Below, one piece after another: positions 1-8,136 of a DNA stretch of 64,000 nt (position 1 is its first letter; each line of letters opens with the position of its first letter). The stretch comes from Bin87 sp965116785 (lineage in GTDB: Bacteria; Chloroflexota; Dehalococcoidia; Lucifugimonadales; UBA3495): positions 1,116,001 through 1,180,000 of the forward strand of contig OZ220731.1 of the NCBI GenBank assembly GCA_965116785.1, written 5' to 3'. The position numbers and the translations under genes were made by a program. The notes beneath the pieces were generated by a model, which was not told the DNA's origin, searched no databases, and saw only the letters and a program-made list of their open reading frames with translations.

Positions 1-2
1 CC

Positions 3-500
3 CACACGCGGCCATTGCTGGTGACCGGTTCTTTGGGCTCGGTCCCGCAATCGCGGTCAGTGCCCAACCTGAAGCTCCGAGGCAGCACCTACCAGGGTCC
101 CACGACGATAATGAACCTGGTGTCCGACGGCATCGACAGGATGGAAATTGAGGCGATCAATTTCATGGTGCATCTGCCCCAGTACGTGCAGTTGGACGAG
201 GACTACAACGGGACCGCGCGGATGATCGAGGTGCTCTCGTCCGTGTATTCGGAGATCCCCGCTGACCTGGCGCCCACACGTCGGGGCCAGCGGCAATACC
301 GGGAACTGAACGCCGCGGTGGAGCGGAACTCCGACCTCCAGGGCCTCATCAAGCAGATGGAAGACTACTACGACACCAACGAGGTCGAGACCGCTCCGGC
401 AGAAGAGACCGCCAGCCAGGAAGAAGCGGCGCCGCTGTCACCGGAGATCGAGCAGTTCCTCAGCGAACTGGGCGAGGAATTTGGGCAGCGGGACAACTAG
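3..500 (+). CDS. PAC2-family protein, C-terminal part (5' truncated by window edge)
   Basis: The reading frame is open from the left edge, so only the last 165 residues are present. They align by eye with the middle and C-terminal parts of the PAC2 protein at 60930-61820: HTR...G-x-S near the start matches HTR...SGTS there, and STYQGP matches SNYQGP. The family is related to proteasome-assembly chaperone 2 and is common in Actinobacteria, archaea and Chloroflexota; its bacterial function is not settled. The C-terminus carries an acidic Glu/Ala-rich tail (about the last 40 residues) that the paralogue lacks. A strong hairpin terminator follows. The true start lies outside the window. Confidence 0.75.
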   Translation, partial: HTRPLLVTGSLGSVPQSRSVPNLKLRGSTYQGPTTIMNLVSDGIDRMEIEAINFMVHLPQYVQLDEDYNGTARMIEVLSSVYSEIPADLAPTRRGQRQYRELNAAVERNSDLQGLIKQMEDYYDTNEVETAPAEETASQEEAAPLSPEIEQFLSELGEEFGQRDN

Positions 501-524
501 GCAGCCCGCATCGAGAAACAAACG

Positions 525-554
525 AGCCGGGTCATATGACCCGGCTTTCGTTTT
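525..554 (+). terminator. Rho-independent terminator after the PAC2 gene
   Basis: A perfect 22-base inverted repeat (525-546, AGCCGGGTCAT and its complement) is followed by TTCGTTTT. It lies 25 bases after the PAC2 stop. It also faces the 3' end of the leftward tRNA-Met gene and may act in both directions. Confidence 0.85.
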
Positions 555-571
555 GCGCTCTCGGGGAGCGA

Positions 572-646
572 TGGTGGCGACGGATGGATTCGAACCAACG
601 ACCTAGCGCTTATGAAGCGCCCGCTCTGCCACTGAGCTACGTCGCC
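572..646 (-). tRNA. tRNA-Met (anticodon CAT), CCA encoded
   Basis: On the minus strand the sequence folds as a full cloverleaf. The acceptor stem is GGCGACG/CGTCGCC, the D arm contains AGCTCAGTGGCAGAGC, the anticodon stem GGCGC/GCGCT encloses TTCATAA, and the T arm contains GGTTCGAATCC. A discriminator A and an encoded CCA follow. The anticodon stem lacks the three G:C pairs of an initiator tRNA. It is therefore elongator Met, or possibly tRNA-Ile2 with a modified CAT anticodon, which the sequence alone cannot settle. Confidence 0.93.
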
Positions 647-726
647 TACCGAGCGGCCTCGACCAGACGCCGATGCTACCGCAGGCGATTCAATGGTAAG
701 TCTCGCCCCGCCGGGTTGTCAATCGA

Positions 727-1098
727 ATGACGGCCCAGTACCAACCCAGCGACGAGCAGGCCGCCCTGTGGCAGGCCAGCGCGGGGCTGGAAACCATAGT
801 CGCCGATTTGTGCGGTCGGCTGCAGCCATTTCCGGCCTTTCTGGGAATGACGACGATCCAGGCGATTGAGCTGGATCCGACTCCCGCTCCGTTGAGCGAC
901 CTGGGTTGCGTGGTAGTTACGCCGGACGGCGTTATCGCCGAACTGGACGTGACCGCCATTCCGGGAGTGGTCGGGGTGCTTGAAGTCGACCAGGTTGAGG
1001 AGTTCCGGCCGCTGGATCTGCCGGTGCAGACGCGCCTGACCTATCTGACCGAAGCGATCCGCGTCCTCGTCGCAGAAATCGCAAATCGGGACGGTTAG
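727..1098 (+). CDS. Hypothetical protein (123 aa)
   Basis: A short, apparently soluble acidic protein of no family I recognise, with no signal peptide or membrane segment. The composition looks genuinely coding: alternating hydrophobic strands in the middle (LGCVVVTPDGVIAEL) and an amphipathic C-terminal helix. There is no clear Shine-Dalgarno, so the start is uncertain. The 3' end overlaps the convergent moaC stop by 4 bases. No function is proposed. Confidence 0.6.
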   Translation: MTAQYQPSDEQAALWQASAGLETIVADLCGRLQPFPAFLGMTTIQAIELDPTPAPLSDLGCVVVTPDGVIAELDVTAIPGVVGVLEVDQVEEFRPLDLPVQTRLTYLTEAIRVLVAEIANRDG

Positions 1099-1604
1099 GT
1101 GTCCGTCAGGTCCACGTCTCCGGACTGGCCGCCGGTTTTGCGCAGCAGTCGCACCCCGTCGATGCGAACGGCGCGGTCAACGGCTTTGCACATGTCGTAG
1201 ACCGTGAGGGCAGCGACTGAGACCGCGGTCAGGGCCTCCATCTCGACGCCCGTTTTGCCCGAGGTGGTCGCCGTGGTGGTTATGCGCACCCGGCTCTCCG
1301 CTTCGTCAAGCTCCAACTCCACGTCCACTTTGTTCAGCGGAAGAGGGTGGCACAAGGGAATCAGCTCCGCAGTCTTCTTGGCGCCCATGATGCCGGCCAA
1401 CTGGGCGATGGTGAGGACGTCGCCCTTTTTCATCAGGCCATCGCGGATCAACGCCAACGTCGCCGGCTCCATCAGCACGTATCCGCAGGCCTGAGCCATA
1501 CGGTCGGTTACCGGTTTCCAACCCACGTCGACCATGCGGGCGCTACCGTCTTCGGACAGGTGAGTCAGGTGGTCGGCGGGTTTGCTGGCGTTGTCGGTGG
1601 TCAT
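1095..1604 (-). CDS. moaC: Cyclic pyranopterin monophosphate synthase MoaC
   Basis: MoaC converts the 3',8-cyclo-GTP product of MoaA into cPMP, the first stable intermediate of molybdenum cofactor synthesis. At 169 aa it is of normal family length. Visible signatures are MGAKKTAELIPLCHPLPL (residues 73-90), GVEMEALTAVSVAALTVYDMCKAVD (given here in two parts, GVEMEALTAV from 119 and YDMCKAVD at 136-143) and the family's catalytic Asp and Lys (D137, K140). It sits 10 bases after moaA on the same strand, with a GAGGAA ribosome binding site that overlaps the end of moaA. The two are almost certainly co-transcribed. Confidence 0.95.
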   Translation of the reverse strand: MTTDNASKPADHLTHLSEDGSARMVDVGWKPVTDRMAQACGYVLMEPATLALIRDGLMKKGDVLTIAQLAGIMGAKKTAELIPLCHPLPLNKVDVELELDEAESRVRITTTATTSGKTGVEMEALTAVSVAALTVYDMCKAVDRAVRIDGVRLLRKTGGQSGDVDLTDT

Positions 1605-1614
1605 GGGTTCCTCG

Positions 1615-2631
1615 TCATCCGCCGATGTGGTACATCTCGACCTTGGTGCGAGCCGCGGCTTCGGCGGCGGTCATCTCGGTGCGCTCCTCGGAGTAACGGT
1701 CGCGCCGCGCGCGCCAAGCGCCGGTGATGACGTCATCCAAGTCGGCGTCGGATGCGCCGCCGCGCATGGGTCCGCGCAGGTCGACCCCGTCGGTTGCGAA
1801 CAGGCAGGTGTAAAGCTTGCCGTCGGTGGACAGACGGGCGCGAGTGCAGTTGCCACAGAAGGGCTGGGTCACAGAGGCGATCACGCCGATTTCACCCGAC
1901 CCGTCGCGGTAACGCCATCGGTTGGCCACCTCTCCGACATAGTTGGGTTCCGCCGGTTCGAGAGGCAGCTCAGCGTCGATCATGGCCACGATCTCTGCGG
2001 CCGAGACGACCTCGTCGAGTTTCCAGCCGTTCCGGTTGCCTACGTCCATGTATTCGATGAAACGGACGATGTGGCCGGTGCCCTTGAAGTGGCGAGCCAG
2101 GTCAACGAGGGTGTGGTCGTTGACGCCTTTTTGCACGACGGCGTTGATCTTGACGGGATTCAAACCGGCGTCGGATGCGCGCCCAATGCCGTCCAGCACG
2201 CGGCGGGTCCCAAAACCCCGACCGTTCATCTGCTTGAACACCTCGTCGTCCAGGGAATCGAGGCTGACGGTGATGCGATCCAAACCGGCTTCGGCCAGTT
2301 GCGTCGCCTGCTGCGCGAGGAGGTAGCCATTGGTGGTCAGGGTGATATCGTCTGCGCCGGGAATGGCGGCCAACTGGGCGATCAGCTTGGACAGATCGAC
2401 CCTCAACAGCGGCTCGCCGCCGGTGATCCGCAACTTGTTCACGCCCGCGTTGACGAAAAGGGAGGCCAAGCGCGATATTTCCTCAAACGTGAGGATTTCG
2501 TCCTTGGGTAGAAACTCGTAAGCCTCGCCGAAAATCTCGGCTGGCATGCAGTAGGGACACCTGAAATTGCATCGGTCAGTGACCGAGATGCGTAGGTCTC
2601 TCAGCGGGCGGCCAAACAGGTCGGCGATCAT
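1615..2631 (-). CDS. moaA: GTP 3',8-cyclase MoaA (radical SAM)
   Basis: MoaA is the radical SAM enzyme that cyclises GTP in the first step of molybdenum cofactor synthesis. The N-terminal CxxxCxxC cluster (C21, C25, C28 in CNFRCPYC) binds the SAM 4Fe-4S cluster. A second triad, C259-x2-C262-x13-C276, binds the substrate-side 4Fe-4S cluster. The protein ends in the GG dipeptide needed for activity in characterised MoaA. At 338 aa it is full length. It is followed by moaC and preceded by rdgB on the same strand. No strong Shine-Dalgarno is visible before ATG 2631. Confidence 0.96.
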   Translation of the reverse strand: MIADLFGRPLRDLRISVTDRCNFRCPYCMPAEIFGEAYEFLPKDEILTFEEISRLASLFVNAGVNKLRITGGEPLLRVDLSKLIAQLAAIPGADDITLTTNGYLLAQQATQLAEAGLDRITVSLDSLDDEVFKQMNGRGFGTRRVLDGIGRASDAGLNPVKINAVVQKGVNDHTLVDLARHFKGTGHIVRFIEYMDVGNRNGWKLDEVVSAAEIVAMIDAELPLEPAEPNYVGEVANRWRYRDGSGEIGVIASVTQPFCGNCTRARLSTDGKLYTCLFATDGVDLRGPMRGGASDADLDDVITGAWRARRDRYSEERTEMTAAEAAARTKVEMYHIGG

Positions 2632-2647
2632 AATCGATGCGGCGGTG

Positions 2648-3262
2648 CTATAGCTGATCCATCAGGGTCTGGAATACGGTGCGCGCTTTGCGGACGGCAT
2701 CGGCGCGATGGCTGATGCTGTTTTTGATCTCCAGGGGCACCTGCGCGATGGTTTGCCCCAGAGAAGGCAGGTGGAACACCGGATCATAGCCGAAACCGTG
2801 GCCCCCTTCCGGTTCAAATTGTATCATTCCGGCGACGGAACCGACGACTGTGCCGATAACCGTGCCTCCAGGAGCGGCGATGGCCGTGACACAGCGGAAG
2901 CGGGCGAGGCGTCGCTCCCACGGCACGCCCTCGAGATTGTTCAACAGCAGGGCAACCCGGTCAGCGTCGGAATGGCAGGCGTCGCCGCCGTACCGCGCGG
3001 AATACACGCCAGGGTCGCCGCCCAACGCGTGAACCTCCAAACCCGAGTCGTCCGAGATCGTGGGCAAATTCGACAGTCGAGCGTACTCACCGGCCTTGAG
3101 GCGGGCGTTGGCCAGGAAAGTGTCGCCCGTTTCGTCGACGTCCCCGGAGACACCAGCGTCGTCCAGCGAGATCAGCTCCACCGGCCAGTCGGCCAGCAAC
3201 TCCCGGTATTCCCGCATCTTGCCCTGGTTGCGGGTGGCCACCACGAGGACTGAGCGCGACAT
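2648..3262 (-). CDS. rdgB: XTP/dITP diphosphatase (RdgB/HAM1 family)
   Basis: The enzyme hydrolyses non-canonical purine nucleoside triphosphates (dITP, XTP) to keep them out of nucleic acids. The 204-aa protein starts MSRSVLVVATRNQGK, with the family substrate loop T-x-N-x-x-K near the N-terminus. SDDSGLEV lies near residue 70, GVYSARYGG near 88 and GHGFGYDPVF near 148. I chose ATG 3262 because it gives the typical N-terminus; the frame extends further upstream but that part overlaps the CoA-transferase. The start lies one base beyond that gene's stop codon, implying translational coupling. Confidence 0.94.
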   Translation of the reverse strand: MSRSVLVVATRNQGKMREYRELLADWPVELISLDDAGVSGDVDETGDTFLANARLKAGEYARLSNLPTISDDSGLEVHALGGDPGVYSARYGGDACHSDADRVALLLNNLEGVPWERRLARFRCVTAIAAPGGTVIGTVVGSVAGMIQFEPEGGHGFGYDPVFHLPSLGQTIAQVPLEIKNSISHRADAVRKARTVFQTLMDQL

Positions 3263-3263
3263 G

Positions 3264-4496
3264 CTAGATGACACCCCCACTGGCAAGAGTTTCCAAATCC
3301 TCGTCTGACAAACCCAGCCACTCGCCGTAGACGGCCGAATTGTGCTCACCCACTGTGGGCCCCATATGACGCAACTCGCCCGGAGTATCGCTGAATTTCG
3401 GAACCAGGCCGAGCATCCGGGTGTGGCCCAATTCCGGGTCTTCAATCTCGACGATGTCTTCGCGATCCTGAAAGTGCGGGTCGGATACGATGTCGGCGCT
3501 GTTGTACACCGGGCCTACAACGCCTCCGGCCGGTATCAGCTCGTCCATGATGGCGTCCGTGTCGCGCGAACCCAACCACCCCTGGAGCACGTCGTTAAGA
3601 GCGTCCTTGGTTTCGAGGCGCGCCGCATTGTTAGCAAAGCGCGGATCGGACAACAGCTCGTCCAGGCCCATGGCGCGGGCCAGCCCCTCCCAGGTGTTTT
3701 GCGAGGTGGCGGAAAGACCGAGCCAGCGGTCGTCTCCGGTGCGGTAGAGGCTGCGCGGCGCCGCGTCCGGGAAGTCGTTGCCCACGCGCTCACGGATTTC
3801 GCCCAACCGGTCGTAGATGGTCAGGTGGGGAATGCACAAGCGGAAGAGCGGCTCGAAGAGGCTGAGGTCGACCACCTGCCCCGTCCCGGAACCGCTGGCG
3901 GGAGTGTCGGCATCCCGTCGGTAGATCGCCATCATCCCGGCCATTGCTCCAAAAACGCCCGCAATCTCGTCAGCCAGAGGAATCGGCGGCAGGTTGGGCG
4001 GCGTTTCCGGGAAGCCGGTCATCCCAATGTATCCGCTCATGCACTCGGCGATGGTGCCGAAACCGGGTCGGTCGCGGTAGGGTCCGGTTTGCCCGAAACC
4101 GGAGAAACGCAGGATCACCAGACCGGGGTTGACGTCGGCGGCGTGGAGGTCTGACGGGCCCAGATTCCAGCGCTCCAGGGTGCCGGGCCGAAATCCCTCG
4201 ATGAGGATATCGGCCTGAGAGGCCAGTTGCTTCAGGATGGATTGCCCCCGGGCGTCGGCCATGTTCAGCGTGATGGACTGCTTGTTGCGTGAATGGACCT
4301 TCCACCACAGCGACACGCCGTTATAAAAGGGGCCCCAATTGCGCAGCGGGTCGCCGGAACCGGGGCGTTCGACCTTGATTACCTCGGCGCCGAAATCGGC
4401 CATCAGCGAGGAGGCAGTGCCGCCGGCGACGATGATCGACAGGTCGAGCACGCGAAGACCGGTCAGCGGCCCGGCCGATGTATCTGTCGTATTCAA
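3264..4496 (-). CDS. CaiB/BaiF (family III) CoA-transferase
   Basis: Family III transferases move CoA between carboxylic acids through an aspartyl-CoA mixed anhydride. The 410-aa length is typical. The N-terminal LTGLRVLDLSIIVAGG...LMADFGAEVIKVERPGSGD is diagnostic, and the LADEIAG segment near residue 175 contains the likely catalytic Asp. The substrate cannot be read from sequence. The start is TTG 4496, with AGGAA seven bases upstream; a nearby ATG is out of frame and stops at once. It heads the CoA-transferase-rdgB-moaA-moaC run. Confidence 0.93.
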   Translation of the reverse strand: MNTTDTSAGPLTGLRVLDLSIIVAGGTASSLMADFGAEVIKVERPGSGDPLRNWGPFYNGVSLWWKVHSRNKQSITLNMADARGQSILKQLASQADILIEGFRPGTLERWNLGPSDLHAADVNPGLVILRFSGFGQTGPYRDRPGFGTIAECMSGYIGMTGFPETPPNLPPIPLADEIAGVFGAMAGMMAIYRRDADTPASGSGTGQVVDLSLFEPLFRLCIPHLTIYDRLGEIRERVGNDFPDAAPRSLYRTGDDRWLGLSATSQNTWEGLARAMGLDELLSDPRFANNAARLETKDALNDVLQGWLGSRDTDAIMDELIPAGGVVGPVYNSADIVSDPHFQDREDIVEIEDPELGHTRMLGLVPKFSDTPGELRHMGPTVGEHNSAVYGEWLGLSDEDLETLASGGVI

Positions 4497-4562
4497 GAAT
4501 TCATTCCTAACGTATCCGGTCGTGTCATGTTCACCATGGGCCGGCCCCGCAACCTAACCAGG

Positions 4563-5468
4563 TCAATCGGCGAACCATCCGCATATGGCTTGAAGCACGT
4601 CGTTGGGATATTCCATGGGCAGGAAGTGACTGCCTTTGCCCATGGGTTTCACCGTCGAGCCGCGCACCAGTTTCTGGAATTGATCGATGCCCGGGTCCTC
4701 GGGACGCTGGGAACCCGGGTAATCGGCCAGCAGAAGCAGCCAATCTCCGGGCAGTTGCCTCAGGTAATTCTCCACCTGTAAGTCGTCGCGCATTCCGTAA
4801 AATGTCGCCTCGGTTTCCGGGTGGCACTTTAGCTCGGCGCGTCCGTCCGGGAGCAGCCTGGTTCCGCCCTCGATGAATTGACGGTAGGTCTCATCTTCCC
4901 AGTCTTTGAACGCCGGTCGTGTGCGATAAGCATCGAACATCGCGTCGCGCGATTCCCACACCGCACGCTTCATACGCGTGCGTTCGGCACGCTTTGCGAG
5001 GTCCTGGCTGGGCGCAGACGGCGCGTCGTTGCTGACCCGAGTCTCGACAAGGACCACGCGGTCGAACCGGCCAGGGAGCAGGCTGGACGCAATGATGGCT
5101 GCCAGACCGCCGGATGAATGCCCGATAACCCGCGGGGAGGCCAGGTCCATGGCTTCGACGATGGCGGCCAAATCTTCGCCGGCGTACTCGAACTTATAGC
5201 CTTTGTCGGACTTGTCGGTGTCGCCGTGTCCGCGCTGGTCCAAAGCCAGCACCCGAAAGTTTTCAGCCAACCGCCGGGCGATGGGCTTCCAGGGCCAGGC
5301 GCACAACCCGGTCGCATGCAGCATCAACAACGGCGGACTGGACGGTTCGCCCCATTCGAGATAGTGGTGGCGAATTCCGTTCGCGGAAACGAAGTGGCTG
5401 GTCCAGTCGGCGGTTGGTCGAAGGGAGGGCATCGGTTGACCTTCGGTTTGGTTTTTAGCGGCAGTCAT
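4563..5468 (-). CDS. Alpha/beta hydrolase
   Basis: A 301-aa alpha/beta-hydrolase-fold enzyme. It shows the oxyanion-side motif LLMLHATG, the DQRGHGDTDKS loop and the nucleophile elbow GHSSGG with its Ser. The catalytic His probably lies in KGSHFLP near the C-terminus. The substrate is unknown. Three in-frame starts exist: ATG 5504, 5468 and 5432. The first would overlap the divergent nuoA promoter, so 5468 is preferred. It lies upstream of the CoA-transferase on the same strand. Confidence 0.85.
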   Translation of the reverse strand: MTAAKNQTEGQPMPSLRPTADWTSHFVSANGIRHHYLEWGEPSSPPLLMLHATGLCAWPWKPIARRLAENFRVLALDQRGHGDTDKSDKGYKFEYAGEDLAAIVEAMDLASPRVIGHSSGGLAAIIASSLLPGRFDRVVLVETRVSNDAPSAPSQDLAKRAERTRMKRAVWESRDAMFDAYRTRPAFKDWEDETYRQFIEGGTRLLPDGRAELKCHPETEATFYGMRDDLQVENYLRQLPGDWLLLLADYPGSQRPEDPGIDQFQKLVRGSTVKPMGKGSHFLPMEYPNDVLQAICGWFAD

Positions 5469-5470
5469 TA

Positions 5471-5479
5471 TGCTATAAT
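5471..5479 (+). promoter_or_regulatory. Extended -10 promoter for the nuo operon
   Basis: TGCTATAAT is a perfect extended -10 (TGn plus TATAAT), 55 bases before nuoA ATG. The -35 region is only weakly matched, as usual for extended -10 promoters. It also overlaps the 5' end of the divergent hydrolase gene. Confidence 0.7.
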
Positions 5480-5533
5480 GCCGCCGCCCAATTATCCAGA
5501 CCATCCAGTCTGCCGATCAGGGAAGCCGCTCCG

Positions 5534-5920
5534 ATGCTCGAAGACTACTTTGGCCAGTATGGTCTAATTGCCATCTTCCTGGTCATCTCCATCGTTGTGC
5601 CGTGCAGCATGTTGCTGGCTTCGCACGGACTTTCTCGATTCGGCATACGTCCGGCACGCCCGAACGACGTCAAGCACGACACCTACGAGTGCGGTGTCCA
5701 GACCATCGGCGGAACGTGGAACCGGTTCCAATTCCGGTACTACATGTTCGCCATCCTCTTCGTGATCTTCGACGTCGAGGTCGTGTTCCTGTACCCGTGG
5801 GCCACCAAGTTCCTGAGCCTGGAGCTGTTCGCTCTAATCGAGATGGCGGTGTTTGTAGGCATCCTGCTGCTGGCTTGGGCGTACGCCTGGCGCAAGCGGG
5901 ATCTGGAATGGCAGGGCTGA
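5534..5920 (+). CDS. nuoA: NADH-quinone oxidoreductase subunit A
   Basis: A small membrane subunit of complex I (128 aa) with three predicted transmembrane helices. The conserved loop KHDTYECGVQ and the motif FDVEVVFLYPWA mark NuoA. It is the first gene of the nuo cluster, directly downstream of an extended -10 promoter and 5 bases before nuoB. Confidence 0.97.
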   Translation: MLEDYFGQYGLIAIFLVISIVVPCSMLLASHGLSRFGIRPARPNDVKHDTYECGVQTIGGTWNRFQFRYYMFAILFVIFDVEVVFLYPWATKFLSLELFALIEMAVFVGILLLAWAYAWRKRDLEWQG

Positions 5921-5925
5921 ACCAT

Positions 5926-6558
5926 ATGGCCGAGCAGACGAATTTCACCCTGCCCCCGTCCGGCGGCCCTCTTCACAGCCGAACCTGGGACATCGACAGG
6001 TCGGAAGGGCAGTTGGTCAACGAAACCATCGCCGCCTCTCAGACCCCCATCGCGGTCCCCGCCATCGAGGTTCCGGACGATCTCCAGCGCAACCTAATGG
6101 TCACGTCGGTGGACGCTCTCGTGAACTGGAGCAGGAAGTCGGCGCTATGGCCGGTGTCCTTTGGCCTGGCTTGTTGCGCATTCGAGATGATGGCAACCGC
6201 CATGGGCCGGTTCGACATCTCGCGCTTTGGCATGGAAGCCTTTCGCGCGTCGCCGCGGCAGGCCGACTTGATGATCGTGGCTGGCACCGTCACCTGGAAG
6301 ATGGCCCCGCCCATCCAACGTATCTACGAGCAGATGGCCGAGCCGCGTTGGGTCATCTCCATGGGCGTGTGCGCTACGAGCGGAGGACCGTACTTCGGGT
6401 CGTACAGCGTAGTGCCCGGCGTGGACCACATCATCCCGGTGGACGTGTATGTTCCGGGATGCCCGCCCCGTCCCGACGCGCTGCTCTACGGGATCATGGA
6501 GCTGCACGAGAAAATCAAGAAGTACCGCAACCTGGGCGACGGGAGTTTCAAGCCGTGA
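5926..6558 (+). CDS. nuoB: NADH-quinone oxidoreductase subunit B
   Basis: NuoB carries the terminal 4Fe-4S cluster N2, which passes electrons to quinone. The ligands are visible as adjacent C83-C84 (LACCAFEMM), C149 (GVCATSGG) and C179 (VPGCPPRPD). The 210-aa protein has an N-terminal extension of about 50 residues before the conserved core. ATG 5926 was chosen because it follows the nuoA stop. The stop overlaps the nuoC start as GTGA. Confidence 0.97.
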   Translation: MAEQTNFTLPPSGGPLHSRTWDIDRSEGQLVNETIAASQTPIAVPAIEVPDDLQRNLMVTSVDALVNWSRKSALWPVSFGLACCAFEMMATAMGRFDISRFGMEAFRASPRQADLMIVAGTVTWKMAPPIQRIYEQMAEPRWVISMGVCATSGGPYFGSYSVVPGVDHIIPVDVYVPGCPPRPDALLYGIMELHEKIKKYRNLGDGSFKP

Positions 6559-6998
6559 CGTTGAGCGTGGTGTCCGGCGAGACCCTGGCGCAACGCCTGC
6601 GTGAGGCAGCGCCCAACTCCGTGGTTGATTGGGACGAAACAGCGGTCTGGGTCGAACCGAGTTCGCTGGGGTCGGTTGCCAGCGCCCTGCATGACGACGC
6701 AGAGTTCGACTTCAAATTCCTCAACGCCATCAGCGCTATCGATTTCGTGGAGCACTTTGAGCTGGTGTACCATCTGACCTCAATCTCGCGGCGGCAAACC
6801 GGCGTAGTGCGCAGCCGGGTTTACGGACGCGAGGAGCCAACTGCCGCCTCGGTGGTCGGCGTGTGGAAAGGCGCGGACTTCCAGGAGCGGGAGATATGGG
6901 ACCTGATGGGCGTCCGCTTTAACGGCCATCCCAACATGAAGCGCATCATGCTCTGGGAAGGTTTCGACGGCCACCCGTTGCGCAAGGACTTCCTGTAG
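6555..6998 (+). CDS. nuoC: NADH-quinone oxidoreductase subunit C (30 kDa)
   Basis: A peripheral-arm subunit of 147 aa. The signature YHLTSISRRQTGVVRSRV and the C-terminal EREIWDLMGVRFNGHPNMKR are typical of the 30 kDa subunit. The start is GTG 6555, overlapping the nuoB stop by four bases (GTGA). It is separate from NuoD, not fused. Confidence 0.96.
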   Translation: MTLSVVSGETLAQRLREAAPNSVVDWDETAVWVEPSSLGSVASALHDDAEFDFKFLNAISAIDFVEHFELVYHLTSISRRQTGVVRSRVYGREEPTAASVVGVWKGADFQEREIWDLMGVRFNGHPNMKRIMLWEGFDGHPLRKDFL

Positions 6999-7029
6999 GA
7001 CCCTCGCCGGGGTTTTCGGAACCGCAGCC

Positions 7030-8136
7030 ATGACCATCCGCACCGAACCAATGACGGTCAACGTGGGGCCGCAGCACCCCAGCACTCACGGCGTGTTCCG
7101 CGTCCGCATCACGTTCGATGGCGAGGATATCGTCGAAGTCGAGCCGGTGCTGGGTTACTTGCACCGGGGCACCGAGAAGCTGGCCGAAGAGCGCAACTAC
7201 GTGCAGGTGGTGACCCTCACCGACCGCCTGGACTACACTTCCTCGATGATCAATAACCAGGCCTACTGCCTCGCGGTGGAACAACTGCTGGGCATCGAGC
7301 CTCCGCCCCGGGGAAAGTACCTCCGCACTTTGACCGCTGAATTGCAGCGCGTCGCCAGCCACCTGATCGCCGTGGGATTCTTTGCCCAAGAGCTGGGCGC
7401 CTTCGGCACGCCTCTGATGTACACCTTCCGGAGCCGGGAGCGGATTCTCGATCTCTTCGAAATGCTGTGCGGCGCTCGGGTCACCGTCAGCTACATGCGT
7501 CCGGGCGGCGTTTTCGCTGACGCCCCAGCCGATTTTTGGCCGGCTCTGGACCAATTTCTCGACGATTTCGAGGGCGAGTTGGAAGAAATCGAGAACCTGC
7601 TGCTCAGCAACGAGATCCTGATGGTGCGCACCCGCGGCGTCAGCCCGCTGCCGGCGGACGTGGCCATTAACTGCTCGGTGAGCGGGCCGGTGCTGCGGGC
7701 CAGTGGCGTCAACTGGGACTGGCGCAAGATCGCTCCCTACGATGCCTACGACCAGGTTGAGTTTGACATCCCGGTTGGCCAGAACGGGGACAATTACGAC
7801 CGCTTCTGGGTGCGGATGCAGGAAGTGCACCAAAGCCTGCGCATTGTCAGACAGTGTGTGGCGCAAATCGAGCCTGGTCCGGTCCGTCAGGAGTTGCCCC
7901 TGGTATTGCGGGCAGTGCCCGGCGCCGAAGCATACGGCCGAGTTGAGGCATCCAAGGGCGAATTGGGCTTCTTCCTGGTCAGCGACGGCGGGGTATCTCC
8001 TTACCGCTGCAAGATACGCTCGCCTTCCCTGATCAACCTGACGATCACGGAACACCTGCTGATCGGGTGGAAGCTGGCCGACATGATCGTGTCTCTGGGC
8101 AGTGTTGACATAAACATGGGTGAGGTAGACCGATGA
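7030..8136 (+). CDS. nuoD: NADH-quinone oxidoreductase subunit D (49 kDa)
   Basis: The quinone-site subunit, 368 aa, related to NiFe hydrogenase large subunits. Family motifs are NVGPQHPSTHGVFRV near the N-terminus, GYLHRGTEKLAE, RVASHLIAVGFFAQELGA and a C-terminal NLTITEHLLIGWKLADMI. The terminal region ends D-x-x-x-G-E-V-D-R as in other NuoD proteins. The stop overlaps the nuoH ATG (ATGA). Confidence 0.97.
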   Translation: MTIRTEPMTVNVGPQHPSTHGVFRVRITFDGEDIVEVEPVLGYLHRGTEKLAEERNYVQVVTLTDRLDYTSSMINNQAYCLAVEQLLGIEPPPRGKYLRTLTAELQRVASHLIAVGFFAQELGAFGTPLMYTFRSRERILDLFEMLCGARVTVSYMRPGGVFADAPADFWPALDQFLDDFEGELEEIENLLLSNEILMVRTRGVSPLPADVAINCSVSGPVLRASGVNWDWRKIAPYDAYDQVEFDIPVGQNGDNYDRFWVRMQEVHQSLRIVRQCVAQIEPGPVRQELPLVLRAVPGAEAYGRVEASKGELGFFLVSDGGVSPYRCKIRSPSLINLTITEHLLIGWKLADMIVSLGSVDINMGEVDR